Position numbers and translations under genes: made by a program. The notes under the pieces were generated by a model. It saw only the letters and a program-made list of their open reading frames with translations. It had not been told where the DNA came from and ran no database searches. Positions 41,601-51,438 of a stretch of DNA of 64,000 nt are shown in pieces. How positions within the stretch are numbered: the first letter of the stretch is position 1; each line of letters opens with the position of its first letter. This DNA is from Xanthobacteraceae bacterium (GTDB taxonomy: Bacteria; Pseudomonadota; Alphaproteobacteria; Rhizobiales; Xanthobacteraceae), in assembly GCA_031291475.1 (NCBI GenBank), contig JARLIY010000160.1:1-64000 (forward strand). The letters run 5' to 3'.

Positions 41601-42557
41601 CTACGCCGCGGGGTTTGGGGTCGCTGACGCGTCTTGGCGCGCGTTTTCGCAATCACTCACGAAGCGGACGATCCGGCGCACCAGCTCGCCCTCGAGCAGC
41701 GGGGCGTGTCCCTGGTCGGGAATTTCGATCAGTTCCATCGAAGCGCGCCGCGCGCGCATGGCGGCCACGGTGGCGACCGTCAAGATGTCGGAATTGGCGC
41801 CGCGGATGACCAGCATCGGCACGCCGGCAAGGGCGTCGAATTCGTTCCACATCGCCGGCATGGGCAACTCGATGTCGATGCCGGCGAGCGCGTTGGCGAT
41901 GCCGACATCGTAGGCTGGCTTGAACGCGCCATGCTTGAAATGCCAAGTTCGCCGCGCGGCGCCGAGCCATTGCTCCGTGGTCAGCTTGGGAAATTGCGCG
42001 CTCATCAGGCGGCGAAGCACGTCGGCGCCTTCTTCATAGCTGCGCGGGTGCGGAAGTTTGCCGACATAGCCTTTGAGCCGCGCGACGCCCTTGGCTTCCA
42101 TGACCGGGCCGACATCGTGCAGCACGACGCCGGCGATTGCGGTCGGATGCATCGCGCCGAGCAGCATGGTGAGAATGCCGCCGCGCGAGCTTCCCACGAT
42201 GATCGCCGGGCCGACGCCGAGCGCGAACAAAACGCTGATGATGTCGCCGAGCTCCACCGTGCAGTTGTAGTTGGCATGATCGGCGTCGTGGTCGGAATGG
42301 CCGCGCCCGCGGGAATCGATGGCGATGACGTGGCGCTGCGGCGGACCATTGGCCAACGCCGGCGCCAGCTCGTCGAAATCGGCGGCGGTGCGCGCCAGTC
42401 CCGGCAGGCAGACTACCGGAAGGCCGGGCGCGGAGGCTGTGCCGTATTCGCGAACGTGGAGCCGTAGCCCGTCCTGCGCGGCGACGAACAGGCTCTTGCC
42501 CGGATCGGCCACGCCGCCGTGCGTGTCTGGCACCAGATAAGGGGATGGCTTGTTCAT
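41601..42557 (-). CDS. Alpha/beta-hydrolase
   Basis: This 318-residue alpha/beta-hydrolase-fold enzyme has nucleophile elbow GSSRGG, the oxyanion-region segment VVCLPGLARTAADF, and catalytic His in DQGHAPLL. The cap region is short. The substrate cannot be assigned; such genes include esterases and epoxide or haloalkane hydrolases. GGCAGGGAC precedes the ATG. It stands alone, with 111 bases to slt. Confidence 0.85.
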   Translation of the reverse strand: MNKPSPYLVPDTHGGVADPGKSLFVAAQDGLRLHVREYGTASAPGLPVVCLPGLARTAADFDELAPALANGPPQRHVIAIDSRGRGHSDHDADHANYNCTVELGDIISVLFALGVGPAIIVGSSRGGILTMLLGAMHPTAIAGVVLHDVGPVMEAKGVARLKGYVGKLPHPRSYEEGADVLRRLMSAQFPKLTTEQWLGAARRTWHFKHGAFKPAYDVGIANALAGIDIELPMPAMWNEFDALAGVPMLVIRGANSDILTVATVAAMRARRASMELIEIPDQGHAPLLEGELVRRIVRFVSDCENARQDASATPNPAA

Positions 42558-42668
42558 GCCGGTCCCTGCCGCCCACCGTCGCCGTTCCTATACGGCGAGG
42601 TCACAAAAGCGACATTAGCTGCGAGCCGGGCCGGAGTGCAACGAGGAAATGATCCCCGAACGGCCCCA

Positions 42669-44924
42669 TCAGCCGCCACGGTGCAAATCGGCTTCGATCA
42701 GAAGCCGCGGATCGTTGCCGAAGCGGGCGCGATATATCTGCATGTTCTCGATCACGCGCTGGACGTAATTGCGCGTTTCCGAGATCGGTATGCGCTCGAT
42801 CCAGTCGATCGGGTCGACCTTGGGATCGCGCGGGTCGCCGTATTGCTCGATCCATTCCCGCGCCCGCCGCGGGCCGGCATTGTAGGCGACGAACGCCAGG
42901 ATATAGGAGCCGCGCCAGCTGGCGATGTCGTTGCCGAGCTCGGCGGTACCAAGCTGCGCATTGTAGGCGACGTCGGCCATCAGCCGCTGCCGGTCGAACG
43001 AGACATTGAAGCGCTTGGCGGTGTCGCGGCCGGCGGCCGGCGTGACCTGCATCAGCCCTATGGCGTTGGCGCTTGAAATCACCCGTGGATTGAACGCGCT
43101 TTCCTGGCGCACGATGGAATAGACGACGCAGCGTTCGACCTCGGGTCCGATCTGCTGATAATTCGGCACGCCAAAGTCCGGAAACGCGTAGCGTTCGAGC
43201 GGCAGGCCATGCCCGAGCGCAGCCTTGCCGATGAGCAAAGTCGCCCGCGCGTCGTTATGCTGCGCGGCGATCTCGGCGGCGGTGGTGAGCGCGACGACGT
43301 CGGTCGCCTTGTCGCCGAGCTCGGCGGCCAGCACCGCGGCGAGGTCGCGCTCGTCGACGGCGTAGAGAATTTCGAGAGCGCGCACCACCTCCAGACGCCG
43401 GTGTTCGGGGGTCGGCTCCGGCAGCGTGCGCAAGGTGACCGCTTCGATGCCGAGCCGCGCGCGCGCCAGTTGGCCGTAATAGGCGGTCGGATAGCGCGCC
43501 GCCGTTTCGTAAAATGCGCGCGCCTCGGCGCTGCGGCCGAGCACCTCGGCGGCGCGGCCCTGCCAGTAATAGGCGCGCGCCAGCGTGATCGGATTGGTCA
43601 TGCCCTCGGCGATGCGGGCGAAATGCGCCAGCGCGGCCGCCGGTTCGTGCAGGAAGCGCAGCGCGATCCAGCCGGCGGTGAAATGCTGCTCGGCGCGATA
43701 ATTGTCGTTGACCGGCGGCGCAGCGCCGCTGGCGACCTCGTAGGCTTTTTTCACTTCGCCGAGGTCGAGGAGCTTGCGGGCGATGAGCCGGCGCTCCACC
43801 CACCATTGATCGAGATCGCCGAGCCGTTCCGGCTCGCGCGGCGCCGCCACCATCCATTGCGCCGCTTCGACGATCTTGTCGGCGCGGCGCAGCCACTGAA
43901 TGTGACTGAACATATAGCCGGCATCGCGCCGGGCCGCGGCCGGGACCGCCTCGAGCAACGCCTTAGCCTTGGACGACTTGTTGATGACCGCCGCGCGCGC
44001 TTTGGCGATGGCGGTTTCGATCCCGCCGAGCTGCCTCGCCGCGCGCAATCCGGCATCGTCGTCCTCGACGTCGAACCGTGCGTCCATGCGCGCCTTGTCG
44101 TCGGCGGCGCCGATCAGGCCGGCGAATGCGGCGCGCGCCTGCGCTTCGACATCCGCGGAAAAACTGTCTTTGCGCCAGGCCTCGCGCACCGCCGCCTGCG
44201 CCCCGTCGCGATCGCCCTCGGCGAGCAGGGCGCGCGCCAGCGCAAACCGTCCCTTGGCGGTTGTGGGCCGCTCGTTCCTGAAAAATTCGATGACCGCGCG
44301 CGGCGCGGCTTGCTGTTGCCACAGCGCCGCTTCGGCGCGTCGGCGCAGGAAAACAATGCCGGGCCAACCCGGATTCGCTGCGATGAAGGCCGCGTAGCGC
44401 GGGAAGTCGAGATTGGCCTCGTCGCTGCGCAGGATCACCCATTCGACGAGCTTGCGCGCCGTCGGATCGGCAATCGAGCCTTCGGCGGAGGTCGCGTCGT
44501 CCGGCCGGCCGTGGTGCGTCAGCTCGATGGCCTGCTTGACCGCGGCGAGATCGAGCGGTGAGGTCGCCGAGGTTGCGGCCATGGCGAGCTGCGGCGCGGA
44601 TCGCGCCGGCGCGGCTGCGGCCGGAACGTGCATCGGCGGGGGTCCGCCCGAACTTCGCGGTTGATCATAGGCGGCGAGCCCGGGAGGCCGGATCGAGGAG
44701 GTGGCGAAAACATCGGCGGATGACGGAGCGAGCGACAGTGGCGCGGGCGCGGTTGCCCCGTGCGCGGGGACCTGTGCCGCCAGCTTTGCCGCTCCGTCGG
44801 ATTTAAGCGCCGGCCTTGGCCGCGGCAGTGGGATCGCCTCGGTCGGCGACGCCGCGCGGGCTTGCCCAGCGAACAGGCCGCCGAGAGCGAGGAGAAGTAT
44901 GAGCCGAGTGGCCGTCACCGGCAC
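42669..44924 (-). CDS. slt: Soluble lytic murein transglycosylase
   Basis: This 751-residue Slt70-like enzyme cleaves the glycan strands of peptidoglycan in the periplasm with 1,6-anhydro products. It has a signal peptide (LILLLALGGLFAGQARA), a Pro/Ala-rich linker, a long helical U-shaped domain, and the C-terminal SLT domain: IVRQESAFNP with catalytic Glu, GLMQVTPAAG and AYNAGPRRAREW. The start is GTG with AAAGG upstream. It is transcribed divergently from dapA, as in several Rhizobiales. Confidence 0.92.
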   Translation of the reverse strand: MPVTATRLILLLALGGLFAGQARAASPTEAIPLPRPRPALKSDGAAKLAAQVPAHGATAPAPLSLAPSSADVFATSSIRPPGLAAYDQPRSSGGPPPMHVPAAAAPARSAPQLAMAATSATSPLDLAAVKQAIELTHHGRPDDATSAEGSIADPTARKLVEWVILRSDEANLDFPRYAAFIAANPGWPGIVFLRRRAEAALWQQQAAPRAVIEFFRNERPTTAKGRFALARALLAEGDRDGAQAAVREAWRKDSFSADVEAQARAAFAGLIGAADDKARMDARFDVEDDDAGLRAARQLGGIETAIAKARAAVINKSSKAKALLEAVPAAARRDAGYMFSHIQWLRRADKIVEAAQWMVAAPREPERLGDLDQWWVERRLIARKLLDLGEVKKAYEVASGAAPPVNDNYRAEQHFTAGWIALRFLHEPAAALAHFARIAEGMTNPITLARAYYWQGRAAEVLGRSAEARAFYETAARYPTAYYGQLARARLGIEAVTLRTLPEPTPEHRRLEVVRALEILYAVDERDLAAVLAAELGDKATDVVALTTAAEIAAQHNDARATLLIGKAALGHGLPLERYAFPDFGVPNYQQIGPEVERCVVYSIVRQESAFNPRVISSANAIGLMQVTPAAGRDTAKRFNVSFDRQRLMADVAYNAQLGTAELGNDIASWRGSYILAFVAYNAGPRRAREWIEQYGDPRDPKVDPIDWIERIPISETRNYVQRVIENMQIYRARFGNDPRLLIEADLHRGG

Positions 44925-45264
44925 GGACCTTTCTGCCCCAGCGTCCCCGTCCCAAGCGCCGCGGCGCCGCTCTCCGGCGATCCCGGAAACCCCTCATCGG
45001 CTGCCAAGATTGAGGAAGTACTAATGTCCGCGCCTCGGAACGGCAATCGGCGAATTTCGCGGCAAAAGCGGGGCATTGCGGGGTTCTGTACTCGTCCGTC
45101 TGTTGGATTCGCGGATTATAAGTCTAGCGCCGGCGGCGCGTGCTTCCTATCGTGAAGGGGCTTTCAAGCCGGTTCACGACCCGATATTTATCCTGCCGGC
45201 AAAAGCCGCGCCCCGACTCAACCCCCGGCGGGCGCGCCGCCGGAGCCGCGCACAGGATCGTGTC
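44925..45264. other. Divergent slt/dapA intergenic region
   Basis: This gap of 340 bases should contain the promoters of both slt and dapA. I see no RNA gene or clear operator. An in-frame extension of dapA to 45076 reads as non-protein sequence and lacks a ribosome site. Confidence 0.5.
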
Positions 45265-46155
45265 ATGACCGCCAAGACGAGCTTTCGAGGCTCATTCACC
45301 GCGCTCGTCACGCCGTTCAAGAACGGTTTCGTGGACGAGAAGGCCTTCCGCGGTCTGGTCGACTGGCAGATCGCCGAGGGCACCAGCGGGCTGGTTCCGG
45401 TCGGCACCACCGGCGAAAGTCCGACATTATCCCATGACGAGCACCGCCAGGTGGTCGAATGGTGCGTCGAGCAGGCCCGCGGCCGGGTTCCGGTTGTCGC
45501 CGGCGCCGGCTCGAACTCGACCAAGGAGGCGATCGATCTCGCCCGCGAGGCGGAGAAGTCAGGCGCCGACGCTGTCCTTGTCGTCACCCCATACTACAAT
45601 AAGCCGACCCAGGAAGGGCTCTATCAGCACTACAAGGCAATCAACGACGCGATCGGCATTCCGATCATCATCTACAATATTCCGCCGCGGTCGGTGATCG
45701 ACATGTCGGTCGACACCATGAAGCGGCTGTTCGAGCTTAAGAACATCGCCGGCGTCAAGGACGCCACCGCGAACATGACGCGCGTCACGCAACAGCGCGC
45801 AGTGATGGGCGAAGATTTCAATCAAATGTCCGGCGAGGACATCACCGCGCTTGGTTTCATGGCGCATGGCGGCCACGGTTGCATCTCGGTGACTTCGAAC
45901 GTGGCTCCGCGCCTGTGCGCCGAATTCCAGGCGGCGTGCCGCAAGGGCGACTATTCCGCGGCGCTGAAGATTCAGGACAAGCTTGCGCCTCTGCACATAA
46001 ATCTCTTCCTCGAAACAAGTCCGGCGCCGGTCAAGTATGCGCTCTCGCTCATCGGCAAATGCGCGGAGACCGTGCGGCTTCCCATGGTCCCGATTTCCGA
46101 CAAGACCCGCGCCGCTGTGCGTGATGCCATGGTGCATGCGGGTCTGATCAACTAA
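45265..46155 (+). CDS. dapA: 4-hydroxy-tetrahydrodipicolinate synthase
   Basis: This 296-residue TIM-barrel enzyme condenses pyruvate with aspartate semialdehyde in lysine and diaminopimelate synthesis. Schiff-base Lys165 (GVKDATAN) and Tyr137 (IIIYNIPPR) are present, as are [10 protein letters not shown] and [14 protein letters not shown] at 45254-45257 defines ATG 45265; the longer in-frame reading is noncoding. It is followed by mscL and smpB on the same strand. Confidence 0.95.
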   Translation: MTAKTSFRGSFTALVTPFKNGFVDEKAFRGLVDWQIAEGTSGLVPVGTTGESPTLSHDEHRQVVEWCVEQARGRVPVVAGAGSNSTKEAIDLAREAEKSGADAVLVVTPYYNKPTQEGLYQHYKAINDAIGIPIIIYNIPPRSVIDMSVDTMKRLFELKNIAGVKDATANMTRVTQQRAVMGEDFNQMSGEDITALGFMAHGGHGCISVTSNVAPRLCAEFQAACRKGDYSAALKIQDKLAPLHINLFLETSPAPVKYALSLIGKCAETVRLPMVPISDKTRAAVRDAMVHAGLIN

Positions 46156-46237
46156 GACGGTTCATCCCGGCGCGGCTGGGGAGGGCAGGCATGTCCCCCC
46201 TCTCCCGTCGCACGGGGGTAGAATAGGGGGTGATCAG

Positions 46238-46654
46238 ATGTCGATGCTCGATGATTTCAAGAAGTTCGCATTGCGTGGCAATGTCGTGGATCTCGCCGTT
46301 GGCGTGATCATCGGCGTGGCCTTCAACAATATCGTGCAATCCCTGGTCGGCGATCTCATCATGCCGGTCATCGGCGCGCTCACCGGCGGGCTCGATTTCT
46401 CCAATCACTTCCTGCCGCTGTCGGCCAAGGTGACGGCGACCAGCCTCGCCGACGCCAAGAAGGAAGGTGCCGTGCTCGCCTGGGGCAATTTTCTCACGGT
46501 CACGCTGAATTTTCTCATCGTCGCCTGGGTGTTGTTCTGGGTGATGCGTCTGGTCAGCCGGCTCATGCGTGACGAACCGCCCAAGGCGCCGCCGGTGACC
46601 AAGCAGGAGCAACTTCTCACCGAGATCCGCGATCTTTTGAAGAGCCGCTCCTAA
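46238..46654 (+). CDS. mscL: Large-conductance mechanosensitive channel
   Basis: This 138-residue protein has two TM helices. TM1 carries the family signature [20 protein letters not shown], the gate region; TM2 is [14 protein letters not shown], and the charged C-terminal helix ends the protein. It releases solutes on hypo-osmotic shock. GGGGTGATCAG precedes the ATG. The stop is four bases before smpB. Confidence 0.95.
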   Translation: MSMLDDFKKFALRGNVVDLAVGVIIGVAFNNIVQSLVGDLIMPVIGALTGGLDFSNHFLPLSAKVTATSLADAKKEGAVLAWGNFLTVTLNFLIVAWVLFWVMRLVSRLMRDEPPKAPPVTKQEQLLTEIRDLLKSRS

Positions 46655-46658
46655 GGCC

Positions 46659-47129
46659 ATGGCGAAGGCCGAAAGGAAATTGCGGGTCGTTGCCGACAAC
46701 CGCAAGGCCCGCTTCAACTACTTTATCGACGAGACCATGGAGGCCGGCATTGCGCTCACTGGCACGGAAGTTAAATCGCTGCGCGCAGGCAAAGCCACGA
46801 TCGCGGAATCCTACGCCGACGCCCGCGACAACGAGATCTGGCTCATCAATTCCAACATTCCCGAATACCAGCAGGCGAACCGCTTCAACCACGCGCCGAA
46901 ACGGCCGCGCAAGCTCCTGCTGCACCGCCGGCAGATCAACAAGCTGATCGGCGCGGTCGAGCGCGAAGGGATGACGCTGGTGCCGCTCAAGCTCTATTTT
47001 AACGAGAAAGGCCGTGCCAAGATCGAGATCGCTCTGGCGCGCGGCAAGAAGCTTTACGACAAGCGCGAGACCGAGAAGAAGCGCTCGTGGCAGCGCGAGC
47101 GCGGCCGGCTGTTGCGGCAGAAGGGCTAA
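46659..47129 (+). CDS. smpB: SsrA-binding protein
   Basis: This 156-residue SmpB binds tmRNA and brings it to stalled ribosomes. The family core ([45 protein letters not shown]) and the basic C-terminal tail ([14 protein letters not shown]) are present. The tmRNA gene itself was not seen in the window. dapA, mscL and smpB lie in close succession. Confidence 0.96.
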   Translation: MAKAERKLRVVADNRKARFNYFIDETMEAGIALTGTEVKSLRAGKATIAESYADARDNEIWLINSNIPEYQQANRFNHAPKRPRKLLLHRRQINKLIGAVEREGMTLVPLKLYFNEKGRAKIEIALARGKKLYDKRETEKKRSWQRERGRLLRQKG

Positions 47130-47133
47130 GGCG

Positions 47134-48168
47134 ATGCTTCCGGTGACGCTCGATCATTGCGTCATTCACGTGACCGACTGGGAACGCTCCAATGCATTCT
47201 ACACGGCGGTGCTCGGCGCCGAGCTGGTGGCGCGGCCGGCCGGCTACGCCTACCGTTTCGGCGACCGTCAGCTCAACGTCCACGGCCCGGGGGTAACGCC
47301 CGCCGAAGTGGCGCGCCTTCCGGTCGCCCCCGGCAACAGCGATCTTTGCTTCGAATGGAGCGGCCCGATCGCCGACGCGATAAGCCATCTGCAACGTTGC
47401 GGCGTCGCCGTCGAGCGGGGCCCGCTGCAGCGGTTCGGCGCCAAGGGGGCGGGTACCAGCGTCTATTTTCGCGATCCCGACGGCTCGCTGATGGAGTTTA
47501 TTTCCTATGCGCGAGGTCCGGAAAAAGAGCTACAGGATTTAGCGCAACATCAAACGCAAGCGATATCCGGAGCACATGGAATGAGCGCGGCACGAGAAGC
47601 ACCCGGCAAGCACGATCCGACGCACCTGCCGCCGGGCATCCCGGTCCCGCAGGACGACGGCGCCGCGCGGCACCTTCCCGGCATGCAGTTACCCGATCTG
47701 GCGCTTCCGGCGACCCGCCGCGGCGCCTTCAATCTGGCGCACGTGCCGGGCCGCACCGTGCTTTACATCTATCCGCGCACCGGCGTGCCGGGAGTCGATC
47801 TGCCGCCGGGCTGGGACGACATTCCCGGCGCGCGCGGCTGCACGCCGCAATCGTGCGGCTTCCGCGATCATTTCGCCGCGCTCAAGGATTTGGGCGTGAA
47901 CCATGTTTTCGGCCTGTCGACCCAGGATACCGATTATCAGCGCGAGGCTGCCGAGCGCCTGCATTTGCCGTTCCCGATCCTGTCCGATGCCGAGCTCAAA
48001 TTCGCACGCGCGCTGAAGCTGCCCACCTTCTCGGTCGCCGGGATGACGCTGCTCAAGCGCATGGTGCTGGTGATCGATGACGGCACAATCGCCAAGGTCT
48101 TTTATCCGGTGTTCCCGCCAGACCGCAGTGCCGCCGAGGTCGTTGCCTGGCTGCGCAGCCACGGTTAG
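47134..48168 (+). CDS. Fusion of VOC (glyoxalase-like) domain and peroxiredoxin
   Basis: This 344-residue protein is uninterrupted. Residues 1-130 form a vicinal-oxygen-chelate domain (DHCVIHVTDWERSNAFY, VYFRDPDGSLMEF), and residues about 175-344 form a BCP/AhpC-like peroxiredoxin (GCTPQSCGFRDHF with the catalytic cysteine, GLSTQDTDYQREAA, LPFPILSD). The linker carries no stop. An internal ATG at 47581 (GGAG upstream) could also start the peroxiredoxin alone, so two proteins may be made. The VOC part usually occurs as a separate small gene. Only four bases separate it from smpB. Confidence 0.78.
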   Translation: MLPVTLDHCVIHVTDWERSNAFYTAVLGAELVARPAGYAYRFGDRQLNVHGPGVTPAEVARLPVAPGNSDLCFEWSGPIADAISHLQRCGVAVERGPLQRFGAKGAGTSVYFRDPDGSLMEFISYARGPEKELQDLAQHQTQAISGAHGMSAAREAPGKHDPTHLPPGIPVPQDDGAARHLPGMQLPDLALPATRRGAFNLAHVPGRTVLYIYPRTGVPGVDLPPGWDDIPGARGCTPQSCGFRDHFAALKDLGVNHVFGLSTQDTDYQREAAERLHLPFPILSDAELKFARALKLPTFSVAGMTLLKRMVLVIDDGTIAKVFYPVFPPDRSAAEVVAWLRSHG

Positions 48169-48198
48169 CTTTAAGCGCAAACGGGAAAGGATCCTTTG

Positions 48199-49077
48199 AT
48201 GTCGAAATTCATCGTTGCTCCGCATTTCCGGCTCCAGGAATGGGTCGCCGAGGAGAAGGGTTATTTCGCTGCCGAGGCACTCGACTACGAATTTCGCGAG
48301 GCCATCGTTTCGAGTACCGGCAGCGGCCACCAGCTCGGCGACAAGGTCGGCGCCTATCAGACCTTCGAAGCCGGCCGCACCTGCAACGTCAGCGGCGCCT
48401 GCCATTGGACGGTGAACGTGGCGGCCTCCAACGGCCACGGCAAGCTTTACGCCGATTGTTATTCGGTATCGCCCTGCGGCGTGTTCGTGCCGCCGGATTC
48501 GCCGGTGAAGGCCCCGACCGACCTTGCCGGCGTGCCGATTTCCGTCGGCTTCCAGTCAGGGAGCCACTACGCGACGATCCAGGGGCTCGAACAATATCTC
48601 GCGCCAGACGAGATCAAGCTGTCGTTCGCCGACGGACTGTTGTTCAGCCGCATGGAAATGCTGATCGACCGCAAGGTGCCGGCGGCTTCCCTGTTTAGCG
48701 GGCCATATTATTTTGCCGAGCAGCTCGGCTTCCGCAAGATCATCGACACCACCTTCATGATCGCATCGATGGTCACCGGCACGCCGGACCCGGAGGATGT
48801 GCGCAAATATTTCCGGGCGCTGCGCCGCGCCCAGCGCGACATCGATTTGCGGCCGGAGCTCTATACGCATTACTACCGGCGCGAATTCCCGGTGCGTTTT
48901 CACGGTCAGATGGACACGCGGCGCTGGGGGCCGGGCGAGCGTCTGGTGTTCGAGCCGTATTCGAAAGAGACGTTCGATGAATCGTTTGCCTGGATCGAGC
49001 GGCACGACATCTTCCCGCCGGGCGAAATGGGCAGCGGCAAATACGAGAGCGCGATTTTCAGCCAGGCGGCCGGGTAG
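48199..49077 (+). CDS. Substrate-binding-protein homologue without signal peptide
   Basis: This 292-residue protein resembles NMT1/THI5- or SsuA-like binding proteins (EWVAEEKGYFAAEALDYEF, SVGFQSGSHYATIQGLEQYL), but the N terminus begins inside the fold with no signal peptide. Conserved polar positions and three cysteines (TCNVSGAC, DCYS) are visible. No ABC partners are near. It may be a cytoplasmic enzyme derived from the fold (inference). AAAGGA precedes ATG 48199. The 3' end overlaps the convergent glycosylase gene by 20 bases. Confidence 0.65.
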   Translation: MSKFIVAPHFRLQEWVAEEKGYFAAEALDYEFREAIVSSTGSGHQLGDKVGAYQTFEAGRTCNVSGACHWTVNVAASNGHGKLYADCYSVSPCGVFVPPDSPVKAPTDLAGVPISVGFQSGSHYATIQGLEQYLAPDEIKLSFADGLLFSRMEMLIDRKVPAASLFSGPYYFAEQLGFRKIIDTTFMIASMVTGTPDPEDVRKYFRALRRAQRDIDLRPELYTHYYRREFPVRFHGQMDTRRWGPGERLVFEPYSKETFDESFAWIERHDIFPPGEMGSGKYESAIFSQAAG

Positions 49078-49723
49078 GCGTTTCCGCGTCCAGGTGCTTG
49101 CGCACTTGCGCGAACACGTCGCGGAACATTTGCGGCGTCAACACGCCGGTATTCGTGTTGTAGCGCGAGCAGTGATAGCTATCGAACAACATGGCCGCGC
49201 CCATTGGCTGCGCGCCGCCGTGGGCGAACGGATAGTCGCGCCGCCGCGCGGATTGCGCTGCGACCAGCGTTTCGTGGGCAATGCGCCCGAGCGCGACGAT
49301 CGCCCGGAGCTTGGTCATTTCCGCAATCGTCGCGGTGAGGAAGCTCCGGCAGGTGGCGATCTCCTGCGGCGTCGGTTTGTTCTCCGGCGGCACGCAGCGC
49401 ACCGCATTGGTGATGCGGCAATCGATCAATGTCAGCCCGTCGTCGGGGCGCGCGGCATAGTTTCCTTGCGCGAAGCCGAATTCCTTGAGCGTCGTGTAAA
49501 GAAGATCGCCGGCATAGTCGCCGGTGAATGGCCGGCCGGTGCGATTGGCGCCGCGCAGCCCGGGCGCGAGCCCGACGATCAGGAGCCGCGCGTCGATCGG
49601 TCCGAAGGACGGGACCGGCGCGTTGAACCACTCGGGCTCGGCGTTGCGCCAGTTTTCCCGAAAGGCGACCAGACGCGGACAGCGCGGGCAGTCGCGGCCG
49701 GGCTTGCCGCTTGCGGGCGCCAT
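49058..49723 (-). CDS. Family 5 uracil-DNA glycosylase (UdgB-like)
   Basis: This 221-residue enzyme excises uracil and related lesions from DNA. It shows CPRC near the N terminus with later cysteines (DCRITNAVRC) for a [4Fe-4S] cluster, GLAPGLRGANRTGRPFTGD as motif A, and SYHCSRYNTNTG as the motif B equivalent, where the usual form is HPSxxNT. The start is ATG 49723 or GTG nine bases upstream (49732); neither has a clear ribosome site. It lies 18 bases after the NYN gene, or 9 if GTG is used. Confidence 0.88.
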   Translation of the reverse strand: MAPASGKPGRDCPRCPRLVAFRENWRNAEPEWFNAPVPSFGPIDARLLIVGLAPGLRGANRTGRPFTGDYAGDLLYTTLKEFGFAQGNYAARPDDGLTLIDCRITNAVRCVPPENKPTPQEIATCRSFLTATIAEMTKLRAIVALGRIAHETLVAAQSARRRDYPFAHGGAQPMGAAMLFDSYHCSRYNTNTGVLTPQMFRDVFAQVRKHLDAETPTRPPG

Positions 49724-49741
49724 GGCGGTCACGGCGCGCAG

Positions 49742-50407
49742 CTAGTCTTCGTCGAACTCGTCTTCGACTTCGACCTCGACGCGCTGAGCGGTGCTGCCGG
49801 TGCTGCGCTGGAGGAATTGCGGCGTGTGCCGCGGCTCGCGTGCCTCGCGCGGTTCCCGTGGCTCGCGTATCGGGCGTTCGGCCGGATCTCGGCCGATCTT
49901 GTTCTGCAGTGAGATGATGTCGATGAATTCGTCGGCCTGACGGCGCAATTCGTCGGCTACCATCGGCGGCTGCGTGGAAATGGTGGATACGACGATGACG
50001 CGGACGCCGCGCCTTTGCACCGCCTCGACCAGCGAGCGGAAGTCGCCGTCGCCGGAGAACAGCACGATCTGGTCGACGTGCGGGGCGATCTCCATGGCAT
50101 CGACCGCCAGCTCGATGTCCATGTTGCCCTTGACCTTGCGCCGCCCGGTCTGATCGACGAACTCCTTGGTCGCCTTGGTCACCACGGTGTAGCCGTTATA
50201 GTCGAGCCAATCGATCAGCGGACGGATCGACGAATATTCCTGATCCTCGATCACGGCGGTGTAGTAGAACGCCCGCACTAGATAACCGCGCGACTGGAAT
50301 TCGCGCAGCAGGCGTTTGTAGTCGATATCGAAGCCGAGCGATTTCGCCGTGGCGTAGAGGTTCGCGCCGTCAATGAATAATGCAATCTTCTCGATCTGTG
50401 CCGACAT
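49742..50407 (-). CDS. NYN/LabA-like PIN-fold domain protein
   Basis: This 221-residue protein has the NYN (PIN-like) RNase fold: IALFIDGANLYATAKSLGF, GNMDIELAVDAM and LFSGDGDFRSLVEA provide the acidic cluster for metal binding. The C-terminal 50 residues are an Arg/Glu-rich repeat (REPREPREAREP) followed by an acidic tail. It probably acts on RNA; exact targets are unknown. It is transcribed away from rpoZ across a 438-base gap. Confidence 0.88.
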   Translation of the reverse strand: MSAQIEKIALFIDGANLYATAKSLGFDIDYKRLLREFQSRGYLVRAFYYTAVIEDQEYSSIRPLIDWLDYNGYTVVTKATKEFVDQTGRRKVKGNMDIELAVDAMEIAPHVDQIVLFSGDGDFRSLVEAVQRRGVRVIVVSTISTQPPMVADELRRQADEFIDIISLQNKIGRDPAERPIREPREPREAREPRHTPQFLQRSTGSTAQRVEVEVEDEFDED

Positions 50408-50845
50408 GATGTCTCTCGATGTGTTTTCTGGTTATGAAACCGGATCAGCCGCAATAGACCCGACGTTTCCGGTATTCTTCAAAAACTGGTTTGTCGCCAC
50501 CAGTGACAAAATAAGCAGCCACGATGGCAAAAACACGGTAGCCCAGCTTGCGACTGACGCGGTCGCACGGCAAGCACCGCGCGTGCCATATGGCGCGGCC
50601 GCCCTCACTGTGGCACGCCATCGCGGTAAATCGCAAATAGGGGATTGGTCCTGCCGCCGGCGAGTTCCCGCGATCTGCGGTAAAGCGGTCTTGGCAAAGC
50701 GGTTTTGCCGTAAGGCAAGATCGGTGATTTCACAGAACAATCCTGGAAAACGCCCTTGCACTTGCCCGCACGTGACGATAGGTAACGCCCGGCTGGAGCG
50801 AAATCCGCCGCCGCACCCCGCCGGACCCGCGCAGGAGCACCGACT
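50408..50845. other. Intergenic region between NYN and rpoZ genes
   Basis: These 438 bases have no recognised gene on either strand. A small hairpin with a GTAA tetraloop (TTGCC-GTAA-GGCAA, 50705-50718) is visible. The rpoZ promoter must lie near its right end. An unannotated small RNA cannot be excluded. Confidence 0.4.
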
Positions 50846-51259
50846 ATGGCCCGTGTTACCGTGGAAGATTGCATCGACAAGGTCGAAAACCGCTTCGATC
50901 TCGTTTTGCTGGCAAGTCACCGCGCCCGCATGATCTCCTCCGGCGGCCAGATCACGGTCGAGCGCGACAACGACAAGAACCCGGTGGTGGCGTTGCGCGA
51001 GATCGCCGAGCAGGGGGTGTCTCCCGAGGACCTCAAAGAGGAACTCGTTCATTCCCTGCAGAAATATGTCGAGGTCGACGAACCGGAAGCCGAAGGGGTG
51101 CCGCTGATCGGAGCGCCCGGCACCGGCGCCGATGTCGACGACACCGAGGTGACCACCGACCGCATGAGCGAGGAAGAGCTGCTCAAGGGCCTCGAGGGTC
51201 TTACCCCGCCGGAGAGCCAGCCCGAGCCCGACACTGACGCCGGCGACGAAGAGGAATAG
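50846..51259 (+). CDS. rpoZ: RNA polymerase omega subunit
   Basis: This 137-residue omega subunit has the family opening [20 protein letters not shown] and [13 protein letters not shown], with [11 protein letters not shown] following. The C-terminal half is very acidic, as in other Rhizobiales. It helps assemble RNA polymerase and, with Rsh downstream, links to the stringent response. It is 179 bases upstream of rsh. Confidence 0.95.
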   Translation: MARVTVEDCIDKVENRFDLVLLASHRARMISSGGQITVERDNDKNPVVALREIAEQGVSPEDLKEELVHSLQKYVEVDEPEAEGVPLIGAPGTGADVDDTEVTTDRMSEEELLKGLEGLTPPESQPEPDTDAGDEEE

Positions 51260-51438
51260 GGCTTTCTTCGTTCGCGGTTGCGGCCGCCGAGCCCGCGCCT
51301 GTTAACGATAAGTTTGCGAACCGCCGCGACTTTAGTCGCCACGGCGGCCGCCCGTCGGTCGCCTTGTGGCGCCGGGCCCACGCCATGATATCCTTGTCAT
51401 GAGCTTGCGCCGGTTGTCCGGCGAAGCCGAGGTCTTTC

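Noticed and set aside
43209-44561. 450-codon open frame antisense to slt
   Set aside because: Arg/Gly-rich composition without domains; a mirror of the slt codon pattern.
45076-45264. N-terminal extension of dapA by 63 codons
   Set aside because: The extension lacks a ribosome site and does not match DapA proteins, whose start fits ATG 45265.
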